Shown here one piece after another: positions 1 to 7,814 of a stretch of 64,000 bases of DNA (positions are counted from its first letter, which is position 1; each line of letters begins with the position of its first letter). The position numbers and the translations under genes are program-made. Origin of the DNA: Paradesertivirga sp965650335 (GTDB lineage: Bacteria > Bacteroidota > Bacteroidia > Sphingobacteriales > Sphingobacteriaceae). The notes beneath the pieces are model-generated. The model did not search any database and was not told where the DNA came from. It saw nothing but the letters and a program-made list of their open reading frames with translations. The stretch lies in NCBI GenBank assembly GCA_965650335.1, contig CBFGOI010000004.1:1-64000 (forward strand), given 5' to 3'.

Positions 1-144
1 TGCTTTATCTTGACTCCTGACTCTTAATTCTTGACTCTCAATCCAGGTTTAAAGACAAAAGAGTAAAGACACAAGAACCAAGACAAGGACATAAAACTTA
101 GGTGCTTTATCTTGACTCCCGCCTCTAATTCTTGGATCTCAATC
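1..144. repeat. Direct repeat pair upstream of leuD
   Basis: Positions 1-43 and 103-144 are two imperfect copies of a ~43-base unit beginning tgctttatcttgactcc and ending tctcaatc. The stretch between them is rich in short purine words related to the complement of the unit (agac, gagtaaagac, caagac). No reading frame is convincing here, so this is the spacer between leuD and whatever lies upstream (leuC would be expected). Similar short-period repeats occur in other within-operon spacers of this window. Confidence 0.75.
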
Positions 145-172
145 TTGATACTAAATACTTTATACGATAAAA

Positions 173-769
173 ATGGCTTACGATAAATTTAACATACTTA
201 CCAGCACAGCAGTTCCTCTTCCGATCGAGAATGTGGATACTGACCAAATAATACCAGCACGTTTCTTAAAAGCAACCGAACGTGTTGGCTTTGGCGATAA
301 CTTATTCCGCGACTGGAGATACAATCCAGATAATACTCCAAAAGCAGATTTCGTTTTAAACGATTCTACGTATTCCGGCAAAATTTTAGTTGGTGGAAAA
401 AACTTCGGTTCAGGGTCATCAAGAGAGCACGCTGCATGGGCAGTTTACGATTATGGCTTCAGAGCAGTAGTATCCAGCTTCTTTGCGGATATCTTTAAAA
501 ACAACTGTCTGAATATAGGAGTATTACCCGTACAGGTAAGTCCTGAATTTTTAGAAAAGATCTTTACCGCAGTTTTCGCTGATCCTAAAACTGAGCTGGA
601 AATAAACCTTCCAGAGCAAACAATCACTTTGCTTTCGACCGGTGAGAAAGAGAGTTTTGATATCAGTGTTTACAAAAAAGATAACATGCAAAATGGTTTC
701 GATGATATCGACTATTTACAAAGCATGAAACCTGAGATCGAACAATTTGCACAAGAGCTTCCACTTTAA
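173..769 (+). CDS. leuD: 3-isopropylmalate dehydratase small subunit LeuD
   Basis: Small subunit of isopropylmalate isomerase, which with LeuC converts 2- to 3-isopropylmalate in leucine synthesis in the cytoplasm. The 198-residue length is normal for the family. The N-terminal stretch ENVDTDQIIPARFLK and the swivel-domain loop GGKNFGSGSSREHAAWA (about residues 74-90) are hallmark LeuD motifs. The ATG at 173 gives the expected N-terminus. LeuC is not visible and presumably lies just upstream. A LeuA-type synthase and leuB follow on the same strand. Identification is by motif and length. Confidence 0.97.
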   Translation: MAYDKFNILTSTAVPLPIENVDTDQIIPARFLKATERVGFGDNLFRDWRYNPDNTPKADFVLNDSTYSGKILVGGKNFGSGSSREHAAWAVYDYGFRAVVSSFFADIFKNNCLNIGVLPVQVSPEFLEKIFTAVFADPKTELEINLPEQTITLLSTGEKESFDISVYKKDNMQNGFDDIDYLQSMKPEIEQFAQELPL

Positions 770-776
770 TTAAATA

Positions 777-858
777 AATGATTACGCTGAATAAGGGGAT
801 TACACAGATTGTAATCCCTTTAATGGGTGTAATCATTGTCATCGGTGAAATCACCCAT
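777..858 (+). promoter_or_regulatory. Nested hairpins in the leuD-LeuA-like spacer
   Basis: The 91-base spacer is highly self-complementary. An outer 9-bp stem pairs 777-785 (aatgattac) with 829-837 (gtaatcatt). Inside it a second 9-bp stem pairs 796-804 (gggattaca) with 810-818 (tgtaatccc) and is followed by a short T run. A competing 7-bp stem pairs 823-829 (atgggtg) with 852-858 (cacccat) directly before the next ATG at 861. The outer stem and the third stem overlap and cannot form fully together. Attenuation, mRNA processing or differential stability are possible; none is shown. Confidence 0.5.
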
Positions 859-860
859 AT

Positions 861-2378
861 ATGGAACGACGGAAAATAGAGATCATGGACACCACTCTTC
901 GGGATGGAGAGCAAACTTCGGGTGTGTCTTTTTCGATTTCGGAAAAGCTGACAATTTCACAACTTCTACTTGAAGAACTTCTTGTAGACAGGGTCGAAAT
1001 TGCATCCGCCCGTGTTTCGGCTGGTGAATTTGAAGCGGTTAAAGCAATCACGGAATGGGCCAAAGCTAACGGACACATCGATGCTATAGAAGTCCTGTCA
1101 TTCGTAGACAATGGCGTTTCTATTGAATGGATGAAGAAGGCTGGTGTTAGGGTTCAAAATCTTTTAACCAAGGGATCGCTGAATCATTTAACTCATCAGC
1201 TCAAGAAGACTCCTGAACAGCATTTTTCAGAAGTTGCAAAAGCTATTGAATCTGCGCGGTTTGAGAATATCGCAACCAATGTTTACCTCGAAGATTGGAG
1301 CAATGGGATGCGCAATTCTCCGGAATATACGTTAGAATATCTCGAGTTTTTATCCACGCAGCCAGTAGAACGCATTCTATTGCCGGATACCTTAGGGATT
1401 TTAATTCCTTCAGAGACGTATAGCTATATCTCTCAGCTGACATCAAAGTATCCACACATTCACTTTGATTTCCATGCACATAACGATTACGATTTGGGCA
1501 CCGCAAATGTCCTTGAAGCTGTTAAAGCAGGGATAAACGGTCTGCATCTAACCGTAAACGGAATGGGTGAAAGAGCAGGGAATGCTCCGATGGCCAGTGC
1601 AATTGCTGTTATTAACGACTTTTTACCCGAAACGGAAATCGCCCTTAAGGAAACTTCAATCTATAAGGTAAGTAAACTGGTTGAAACATTTTCGGGGGTA
1701 AGAATCCCTTCAAATAAGCCAATTGTCGGCGAGTATGTCTTCACCCAAACTGCAGGCATCCATGCTGATGGCGACAATAAGAACAACCTGTATTTCAATG
1801 ACCTGCTACCTGAACGTTTTGGAAGAAGGCGTAAATATGCCTTAGGAAAAACATCTGGCAAAGCCAATATTGAAAAAAACCTTCAGGAACTTGGCTTAAA
1901 GTTGAATGACGAAGATCTTAAAAAAGTGACTCAGCGGGTTATAGAATTAGGAGACAGAAAAGAAACTGTAACCAAAGAGGATTTACCTTATATAATTTCA
2001 GATGTATTAGATAGTAATCTTTACGAAGAGAAAATAAGAGTAGAATCGTATGTTTTAACCCATTCAAAAGGATTAAGACCTTCGGCAACAATATCGGTAT
2101 GCATTGAAGGAACTGTTTATGAGGAACATGCTCAGGGAGACGGACAGTTCGATGCTTTTATGAAAGCTTTAACGAAAGTTTATGCAAAGCTGGAAACATG
2201 CTTGCCCAAACTTGTTGATTACGCAGTGAGAATAGCTCCGGGCAGCAGCTCTGATGCACTATGCGAAACCGTGATCACCTGGGAGAAGGACGAAAAGACG
2301 TTTAAAACGCGTGGTCTCGACTCGGACCAAACGGTATGCGCGATAAAGGCGACGCAGAAGATGTTGAATATAATATAA
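861..2378 (+). CDS. LeuA/CimA-family alpha-isopropylmalate synthase-like protein
   Basis: DRE-TIM metallolyase that condenses acetyl-CoA with a 2-oxo acid. The catalytic barrel opens with DTTLRDGEQTSG (residues 10-21), where canonical LeuA usually has (S/A)PG after the Gln, and carries the metal-binding HAHND at 205-209. The C-terminal ~120 residues look like the LeuA allosteric dimer domain. The 505-residue length fits. Its place between leuD and leuB matches the second LeuA-like paralogue seen in leu operons of other Bacteroidota. Substrate (2-oxoisovalerate for leucine or pyruvate for citramalate) cannot be decided from sequence alone, so no symbol is given. Confidence 0.9.
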   Translation: MERRKIEIMDTTLRDGEQTSGVSFSISEKLTISQLLLEELLVDRVEIASARVSAGEFEAVKAITEWAKANGHIDAIEVLSFVDNGVSIEWMKKAGVRVQNLLTKGSLNHLTHQLKKTPEQHFSEVAKAIESARFENIATNVYLEDWSNGMRNSPEYTLEYLEFLSTQPVERILLPDTLGILIPSETYSYISQLTSKYPHIHFDFHAHNDYDLGTANVLEAVKAGINGLHLTVNGMGERAGNAPMASAIAVINDFLPETEIALKETSIYKVSKLVETFSGVRIPSNKPIVGEYVFTQTAGIHADGDNKNNLYFNDLLPERFGRRRKYALGKTSGKANIEKNLQELGLKLNDEDLKKVTQRVIELGDRKETVTKEDLPYIISDVLDSNLYEEKIRVESYVLTHSKGLRPSATISVCIEGTVYEEHAQGDGQFDAFMKALTKVYAKLETCLPKLVDYAVRIAPGSSSDALCETVITWEKDEKTFKTRGLDSDQTVCAIKATQKMLNII

Positions 2379-2380
2379 GA

Positions 2381-2440
2381 GAGTATCAAGTAGAGAGTAT
2401 TGAGTACAGAGTTTCAAGTACTGAGTATAAAGTATTTAGA
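2381..2440. repeat. Short-period AGTAT/AAGTA repeat in leu operon spacer
   Basis: The spacer before leuB is an irregular tandem of a ~10-base word: gagtatcaag, tagagagtat, tgagtacaga, gtttcaagta, ctgagtataa, agtatttaga. An open frame runs through it in phase with leuB, but composition and the clear LeuB N-terminus at 2480 argue that it is not translated. It resembles the spacer at 34522-34612 in the ATP synthase operon. Confidence 0.7.
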
Positions 2441-2479
2441 TTTGATATAGAAATAAAAAAAGTAAATAATCACAAACAA

Positions 2480-3541
2480 ATGAAATTAAATATCGCCCTT
2501 CTTGCAGGAGATGGAATTGGACCTGAAGTAATCGATCAGGCAGTAAAAGTAGTAGATGCTGTATCAAAGAAATTTGGTCATGAAGTTAGCTGGACCTCTG
2601 CCCTAACCGGAGCAGCGGCTATTGACGCAGTTGGCGAGCCTTATCCAGACTCAACTCATGAAGTATGTATGGCTGCGGATGCTGTGTTGTTCGGAGCTAT
2701 CGGACATCCAAAGTATGACAATGACCCGAAAGCTACAGTGCGTCCTGAGCAGGGATTGCTTAAAATGCGTCAGAAATTAGGCTTATTTGCCAATGTTCGT
2801 CCTACTTTCACTTTCCCTTCCCTGATTGATAACTCACCTCTAAAAAGGGAGCGTATAGAGGGTACCGATCTAATCATTTTACGTGAATTAACTGGAGGTA
2901 TTTACTTTGGTGAGCGTGGCAGAAAAGATGACGGAAATACAGCTTTTGATACCTGTACTTACACAAGAGCAGAGATCCAGCGTCTTGCAAAACTTGGTTT
3001 CGAACTGGCCATGACTCGTGGCAAAAAACTTTGTTGCGTAGACAAAGCGAATGTTCTTGAAAGCTCTCGTTTATGGAGAGAAACGGTTCAGAATATGGAA
3101 AAAGATTTCCCTGAAGTTGAAGTAAGTTACGAATTTGTTGATGCAGTTGCGATGCGTTTGGTTCAATGGCCAAGCTCTTATGATGTAATCATTACTGAAA
3201 ATTTATTTGGTGATATTTTAACTGATGAGGCATCGGTAATTTCTGGTTCAATGGGATTAATGCCGTCTGCATCTAAAGGCATTCATACCTCATTATATGA
3301 GCCAATTCATGGTTCATATCCTCAGGCAGCAGGCAAAGACATTGCGAACCCATTAGCCACTGTTTTATCAGCAGCCATGATGTTTGAAGATGCGTTTGGA
3401 TTAAAAGATGAGGCTGAATTGATTAGAGCAGTTGTTAATAAATCTTTAGCGGAAGGTATCGTTACTGAAGACATTGCCGGAAAAGAAGGTAAAGCCTACA
3501 AAACCAGTGAAGTTGGTGACTGGCTGGCAAGCAACATCTAA
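2480..3541 (+). CDS. leuB: 3-isopropylmalate dehydrogenase LeuB
   Basis: NAD-dependent oxidative decarboxylation of 3-isopropylmalate, the third leucine-specific step. The frame is open from 2336, but the first 48 codons cross repeats, and the family N-terminus MKLNIALLAGDGIGPEV begins at the ATG at 2480, giving 353 residues, the usual LeuB length. Visible motifs include the substrate-binding ELTGGIYFGERG segment and the ENLFGDILTDEAS metal/cofactor region. A strong intrinsic terminator follows, so leuB closes this transcription unit. Confidence 0.96.
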   Translation: MKLNIALLAGDGIGPEVIDQAVKVVDAVSKKFGHEVSWTSALTGAAAIDAVGEPYPDSTHEVCMAADAVLFGAIGHPKYDNDPKATVRPEQGLLKMRQKLGLFANVRPTFTFPSLIDNSPLKRERIEGTDLIILRELTGGIYFGERGRKDDGNTAFDTCTYTRAEIQRLAKLGFELAMTRGKKLCCVDKANVLESSRLWRETVQNMEKDFPEVEVSYEFVDAVAMRLVQWPSSYDVIITENLFGDILTDEASVISGSMGLMPSASKGIHTSLYEPIHGSYPQAAGKDIANPLATVLSAAMMFEDAFGLKDEAELIRAVVNKSLAEGIVTEDIAGKEGKAYKTSEVGDWLASNI

Positions 3542-3566
3542 TATTTCATAAAACAGAAATAACAGA

Positions 3567-3593
3567 CCCGCTATTTCTCAATAGCGGGTTTTT
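3567..3593 (+). terminator. Intrinsic terminator after leuB
   Basis: A perfect 9-bp GC-containing stem (cccgctatt / aatagcggg) with a tctc loop is followed by five T residues, 26 bases after the leuB stop. Confidence 0.9.
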
Positions 3594-3607
3594 GCGTTTT
3601 AAGAAGA

Positions 3608-3640
3608 AACGCAGACAGCGTTCAGAACGCTGTTTGCGTT
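3608..3640. repeat. 33-base near-perfect palindrome
   Basis: Two 16-base arms (aacgcagacagcgttc and its complement, with a single G-T type difference) flank one central base. There is no T tail, so it is not an ordinary terminator. It lies 24 bases before the methyltransferase start and could be an operator, a second hairpin for 3'-end stability, or a small repeat element. Confidence 0.7.
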
Positions 3641-3664
3641 ACCGTAGTCTTTAAATCTAACATC

Positions 3665-4456
3665 ATGAATAAAGAAATCAAACGAGACGGGCAGAATGCC
3701 AACAAAATCTTCGACAACAGATCACTCGAAAAAGATTACAGAACCTTGGTTCCGATCTTAAAAGAAGGATTAAAAGTACTCGACGTTGGATGCGGCACTG
3801 GCGCTATTTCAAAAGGGATTGCTGAAAGAGTCGGGCCGGCCGGCCATGTAACCGGCATCGACAATACTGTAGCTTTCATTATTAGTGGAAAGGAAACCTA
3901 TAAAGCAGTTTCAAACCTGGAGCTTATCCATGCCGACCTTTTCGACTATGAACCAGAAGAAAAGTTCGATCTAATCGTATCAGCAAGAACTTTGCAATGG
4001 CTAAGCACTCCGAGAGAAGCATTAATAAAGTTGAAAAGTATGTTGAAGCCTGGCGGTCAACTTTCTATTTTAGATTACAATCATGAAAATCTTGAATGGA
4101 AACCTTCGCCGCCGGAAAGCATGCAGAGATTTTACGCAACTTTCTTAAGATGGCGGGCAGACGCAGGGATGAACAATCAGATTGCAGAGGATCTGCCTGA
4201 TTATTTAAATGAGGCTGGCTTTGTTTCTATTGAGGTGCTTAACTCGGATGAGGCTTATAAAAAATGTGATGATAACTTTCATTCTAAAATTGGTATCTGG
4301 TCGAAAGTAGCAGGTTCAACTCAAATGGTTGAAGAAGGTTATTTGGATGAAAATGACAGACTAAAGGCTATCGAAGAATATAATCGGTGGATTGAAACAG
4401 ATGCTGAAATGATGGTGATGAAATTGAAAGAAGTAAGGGGGACAATAAATCATTAG
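3665..4456 (+). CDS. SAM-dependent class I methyltransferase
   Basis: Cytoplasmic protein of 263 residues with a Rossmann-type methyltransferase fold. Motif I VLDVGCGTG is at residues 38-46, an acidic GHVTGIDN strand follows (about 61-68), and a FDLIVSARTLQWLS segment corresponds to motif IV. These place it in the Methyltransf_11/UbiE-like group. The substrate is unknown. It sits after the leuB terminator in a stretch of non-biosynthetic genes between leuB and ilvA and is followed by an imperfect hairpin. No link to branched-chain synthesis is apparent. Confidence 0.85.
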   Translation: MNKEIKRDGQNANKIFDNRSLEKDYRTLVPILKEGLKVLDVGCGTGAISKGIAERVGPAGHVTGIDNTVAFIISGKETYKAVSNLELIHADLFDYEPEEKFDLIVSARTLQWLSTPREALIKLKSMLKPGGQLSILDYNHENLEWKPSPPESMQRFYATFLRWRADAGMNNQIAEDLPDYLNEAGFVSIEVLNSDEAYKKCDDNFHSKIGIWSKVAGSTQMVEEGYLDENDRLKAIEEYNRWIETDAEMMVMKLKEVRGTINH

Positions 4457-4458
4457 TG

Positions 4459-4499
4459 GTTTAGTGATATGACGACTCGAAGTCATCAGATCACTAAAC
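4459..4499 (+). terminator. Imperfect hairpin after methyltransferase gene
   Basis: Arms gtttagtgat (4459-4468) and atcactaaac (4490-4499) pair perfectly; an inner stem atgac/gtcat extends them across a 3-base bulge. It begins 2 bases after the stop. It lacks a clean T tail, so termination is plausible but not certain. Confidence 0.5.
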
Positions 4500-4806
4500 A
4501 TATTTAAACATGAAAGAGATTTGAGATTTCAGGCAAATATATTTTCTCCATAAAAAGGTATATTAGGCACAAGTTGCAGAATTGTATTGAACAAAACAAC
4601 AAATACATTCTTCTGGTTAAAGAGAGAAGTTGGAAGGTCACAAATCAGTTTCAAGGAATCAACTATTATACGAAATGGCGAGATTTATTACATCATGACT
4701 ATAAACCATTTTTAATACTAGGAAACTTGAAACCATCATTGAAAATTAAGAGAGACTTGTTTAGATATAACACTTATTGAAGTTTTTCTACTGTCTTATT
4801 TCTATT

Positions 4807-4814
4807 TACATTTG
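4807..4814 (+). promoter_or_regulatory. -7 promoter element for mntA-hepT
   Basis: TACATTTG is an exact match to the Bacteroidota -7 consensus TAnnTTTG. It ends only 7 bases before the mntA ATG, which predicts a leaderless or nearly leaderless transcript. No TTG -33 element at the usual 17-23 base spacing is visible. Confidence 0.55.
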
Positions 4815-4821
4815 TTAAGCT

Positions 4822-5115
4822 ATGCGATTAAGTAATACCGAATTAGATTTAATAAAAGACTATTTTACCTCCCAACCGGTAATTAAAGCTTATTTATTTG
4901 GTTCTTATTCAAGAAACGAAGCAGATACAAATAGTGATATAGATATATTAGTTGAATTAGACTATTCGCAAAGAATCGGCTGGAGCTATTTCCAAATGCG
5001 AGATGAGTTGGAAGAGAAACTTAATAAAAAAGTTGATATCGTATCGTCGAGAGGCCTATCAAAGCATGTTGCTCCTTATATAGAAAAAGAAAAAAAACTC
5101 ATCTATGAGAAATAG
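4822..5115 (+). CDS. mntA: MntA-type nucleotidyltransferase antitoxin
   Basis: Minimal nucleotidyltransferase of 97 residues. It has the exact GSX10DXD signature of the MntA family: G27-S28, then D39 and D41, with a further candidate acidic residue D72. In characterised HepT/MntA (type VII) modules this protein neutralises HepT by AMPylating a tyrosine next to the HEPN active site. Its stop overlaps the following hepT-like frame by 11 bases, implying coupled translation. The pair lies between leuB and ilvA and looks like an accessory insertion. Function is inferred from motif plus partner. Confidence 0.9.
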   Translation: MRLSNTELDLIKDYFTSQPVIKAYLFGSYSRNEADTNSDIDILVELDYSQRIGWSYFQMRDELEEKLNKKVDIVSSRGLSKHVAPYIEKEKKLIYEK

Positions 5116-5467
5116 CATTATGAGTGATAAAATAAGACTTCTACATATATTGGAGGCTATCTCTGAAATAGAATCTTATTTAACTAACCTTGACCATAAT
5201 ACATTTTCGGACAGTTCACTAATCCGGAATGCCACGTTAATGCAAATTCAGATTATTGGTGAAGCGACCTCTAATATAAGTGACACCTTGAAAGCAGAAT
5301 TTCCTGACATTGAATGGAAGCAGATCAAAAGTACCAGAAATATTATAGCCCACGAATATTTTGGAATTGACTTTGAGGTTATTTGGGATATCGCATCATA
5401 TAAACTGCCTACGTTCAAAGAGCAAGTTAAACTTATCTTGAAAAAAGTTTTTGAAGAACCCGGCTAA
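5105..5467 (+). CDS. hepT: HepT-like HEPN-domain toxin (DUF86)
   Basis: All-helical HEPN protein of 120 residues. Residues 78-85 (RNIIAHEY) form the RX4HXY motif of HepT toxins: R78 and H83 are the expected RNase residues, and Y85 is the position AMPylated by MntA in studied systems. All three are present, so the toxin looks intact. Translation may start at 5105 or at the ATG at 5120 (MSDKIRLLH), which would remove 5 residues and shorten the homology-free N-terminus. It is co-transcribed with mntA. Confidence 0.9.
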   Translation: MRNSIMSDKIRLLHILEAISEIESYLTNLDHNTFSDSSLIRNATLMQIQIIGEATSNISDTLKAEFPDIEWKQIKSTRNIIAHEYFGIDFEVIWDIASYKLPTFKEQVKLILKKVFEEPG

Positions 5468-5536
5468 TTATCGGAACCTGCAGTTTATTCAGGCAGTTTT
5501 AATGCACTATCTTTATTAAAACAGACAGTTCGCACT

Positions 5537-6781
5537 ATGAATTTTGACAACAACCTAGACTCTGTAGCAGCTTTAGAGCGATTGCAATCTGTTATAAAAC
5601 GTACTCCTCTCATTTATAATGCCGGACTTTCCGAAAAGTATTCATGTGAAATTTATCTTAAGCGTGAAGATTTACAGGTGGTGCGTTCCTACAAATTACG
5701 TGGTGCATATAACATGATCAGTCAGTTAAGCAAAGAGCAATTGCGAAATGGTGTGGTTTGTGCGAGCGCGGGCAATCATGCTCAGGGAGTGGCATTCTCA
5801 TGCAAGAAATTGAATGCGAGGGGAGTTATTTTCATGCCGGAAATCACCCCAAAACAGAAAATAAGTCAGACCCGCATGTTTGGCGACGGCCTGGTTGAAA
5901 TCATTCTGATTGGAGACACTTTCGACGACTGTCTGAAAGAAGCTCTTGCCTATACAGAGGCTAATAGCATGACCTTTATTCCACCTTTTGACAATTATAA
6001 AATAATCGAAGGCCAGGGCACTGTCGGAGTAGAAATCCTCGAAGATCTGCCTGATACTGATGTTGTAATCATACCTATTGGAGGTGGAGGTTTATCCGCA
6101 GGAGCCGGGTTTTATATCAAAAACACAAACCCGTTAATCAAAATAATCGGCGTTGAACCAGAAGGGGCGCCCTCGATGTCAAAAGCCTTAGAGCAAGGAG
6201 CACCGGTTACTTTAGAGGAAATAAATCGCTTTGTAGACGGGGCATCGGTAAAGCGGGCCGGCGCATTAACTTTTCCTATTTGCCAGCAGGTTTTGGACGA
6301 CCTTCTTCTCGTACCAGAGGGCAAAGTGTGCACTACCATTTTAAAACTATATAATGAAGATGCCATCGTTGCCGAACCAGCAGGTGCATTGTCTGTAGCT
6401 GCTTTAGATCTTTGTGCCGATCAGATTAAAGGAAAAAAAGTAGTTTGTATTCTTAGTGGAGGGAACAACGACATTGAGCGCATGCAGGAAATAAAGGAGC
6501 TCTCATTATTGTATGAAGGACTCAAACATTACTTCGTGATCAGCTTCCCTCAACGCCCGGGCGCATTGAAACTTTTCGTCAACCAAGTTCTGGGGCCGCA
6601 TGATGATATCACACGATTTGAATTCATAAAGAAAATTCAAAAAGAATACGGTCCGGCCCTGGTAGGAATTGAACTCAAGGCGGCTCATGATTATGCAGCC
6701 TTAATTAGCAGAATGCAAGAACTAAACTTCAAATACAAAGAAATTAATAAAGATCTTACTTTATTTGAATACCTGGTTTAA
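5537..6781 (+). CDS. ilvA: Threonine ammonia-lyase (threonine deaminase) IlvA
   Basis: PLP enzyme converting threonine to 2-oxobutanoate, the first isoleucine-specific step. PLP Schiff-base lysine is K53 in SYKLRGA; the phosphate-binding glycine loop GGGGLSAG is at 182-189. The last ~80 residues, after YEGLKHYFVISFPQRPG, form one ACT-like regulatory domain, so the 414-residue protein is the short allosteric form. A weak -7-like TATCTTTA lies at 5508-5515, 21 bases before the ATG. Its stop is 2 bases from the end of the convergent ABC gene, with no terminator between. Confidence 0.95.
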   Translation: MNFDNNLDSVAALERLQSVIKRTPLIYNAGLSEKYSCEIYLKREDLQVVRSYKLRGAYNMISQLSKEQLRNGVVCASAGNHAQGVAFSCKKLNARGVIFMPEITPKQKISQTRMFGDGLVEIILIGDTFDDCLKEALAYTEANSMTFIPPFDNYKIIEGQGTVGVEILEDLPDTDVVIIPIGGGGLSAGAGFYIKNTNPLIKIIGVEPEGAPSMSKALEQGAPVTLEEINRFVDGASVKRAGALTFPICQQVLDDLLLVPEGKVCTTILKLYNEDAIVAEPAGALSVAALDLCADQIKGKKVVCILSGGNNDIERMQEIKELSLLYEGLKHYFVISFPQRPGALKLFVNQVLGPHDDITRFEFIKKIQKEYGPALVGIELKAAHDYAALISRMQELNFKYKEINKDLTLFEYLV

Positions 6782-6783
6782 AG

Positions 6784-7779
6784 CTAAAATTCAATAAACT
6801 TTTCCAGGATTACCGGAACAGATGCGCCCTTTTTGTACAGATGTATATTCCGGTTAATTGCCCGGATCCGTACGCCATCTTTTTCCAAAAGCAGTTCCTC
6901 ATAAACACCTTTAAAAAAGTAATCAATAAGTATAAAATTTTTGCTGCTCCAGCTCCACTTCAAATCCACCCATTCCGGATATATAGCAACGATACCTTTC
7001 TCAGCTTTTAAACCAAGGCTTCTGGCTTCCGATCTTGTCAATACATTACAGTCTGCCAAGAGTCTGGAGGTATATACATCCTGTGGATGATTATATAATT
7101 GTTCAGGGCTACCAGATTCTACTATTTCACCGTTGTTTAAAACGATAATATGATCAGCAAGGGAAAGGCCATCTACCGGGTCATGAGAGACAAGAATAAC
7201 TGTTATGCCAAGATCATGCGAAAGTCGCTTTATGTCGGCTCTCAGATGCGTTTTTAAAGGTGTATCAACCTGACTGAATGGCTCATCCATTAACAACACT
7301 TCGGGCTCTGTAATAATCGCCCTAGCAATTGCCACCCTTTGTTGCTCTCCGCCACTTAAATCAGAGACTCTTTTATTATGAAGATGATCGATTCTTAAAA
7401 ACTTCATGATCTCCCAAGACTTCTCTTCTTTATATTTAAGATTGGTGTTGGGAAGCATTGAAGCCACGTTGTCGTACACCTTAGCATAAGTGTTCAGACT
7501 AAAATCCTGTGTCACCATTTTCATGGAGTCATGGCCCGGAATCAGCTTTTCGTCAGGCCCCAGAATAGGCTCTCCCTTAAAGAATACCGACCCCTGATCA
7601 GGAGACAATAAGCCATAAATCAGCTTAAGCAAAGTACTTTTTCCGCTTCCGCTTTCTCCTACAATTGCAATAACCTTTCCTTTATCTATTGAAGCCGTTA
7701 CTTCACGAACTCCGGCAAACGTATCGGTTGGATATTTTTTGCTTACTTCCGAAAGCTCAATAAAAGATTGCGTGGACAT
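6784..7779 (-). CDS. ABC transporter ATP-binding protein
   Basis: Nucleotide-binding subunit of 331 residues. Walker A GESGSGKST is at about residues 41-49, signature LSGGEQQR at 141-148, Walker B VLLMDEP at 161-167, and the switch His in VSHDP. The ~100 residues after the ATPase core suggest a C-terminal TOBE-like domain, as in importer ATPases of the spermidine/sulfate/metal type. No permease or binding protein is adjacent, so the substrate is unknown. The ATG at 7779 is preferred to the TTG at 7785, which overlaps the promoter element. Confidence 0.85.
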   Translation of the reverse strand: MSTQSFIELSEVSKKYPTDTFAGVREVTASIDKGKVIAIVGESGSGKSTLLKLIYGLLSPDQGSVFFKGEPILGPDEKLIPGHDSMKMVTQDFSLNTYAKVYDNVASMLPNTNLKYKEEKSWEIMKFLRIDHLHNKRVSDLSGGEQQRVAIARAIITEPEVLLMDEPFSQVDTPLKTHLRADIKRLSHDLGITVILVSHDPVDGLSLADHIIVLNNGEIVESGSPEQLYNHPQDVYTSRLLADCNVLTRSEARSLGLKAEKGIVAIYPEWVDLKWSWSSKNFILIDYFFKGVYEELLLEKDGVRIRAINRNIHLYKKGASVPVILEKFIEF

Positions 7780-7782
7780 GGT

Positions 7783-7790
7783 CAAACTTA
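7783..7790 (-). promoter_or_regulatory. -7 promoter element for the ABC ATPase gene
   Basis: On the minus strand TAAGTTTG matches TAnnTTTG exactly. Only 3 bases separate it from the ATG at 7779, so transcription would begin at or next to the start codon (leaderless mRNA). Confidence 0.45.
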
Positions 7791-7814
7791 AGAAAATTTA
7801 TGTGCGTGATTTCA

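Larger units (their letters stand above)
4457..4821. other. 365-base spacer between methyltransferase and mntA
   Basis: AT-rich stretch. It holds a hairpin at 4459-4499 and the mntA promoter near its end. A TTG-initiated frame of 68 codons (4574-4780) is open, but it has no recognisable domain or good start. I see no supported gene here. Confidence 0.6.

Noticed and set aside
2336..2479. In-frame N-terminal extension of leuB by 48 codons
   Set aside because: It overlaps the end of the previous gene and crosses a short-period repeat; LeuB homology begins at the ATG at 2480.
4574..4780. 68-codon frame from a TTG between the methyltransferase and mntA
   Set aside because: No ATG, no recognisable domain, AT-rich context; the neighbouring promoter and hairpin explain the region without it.
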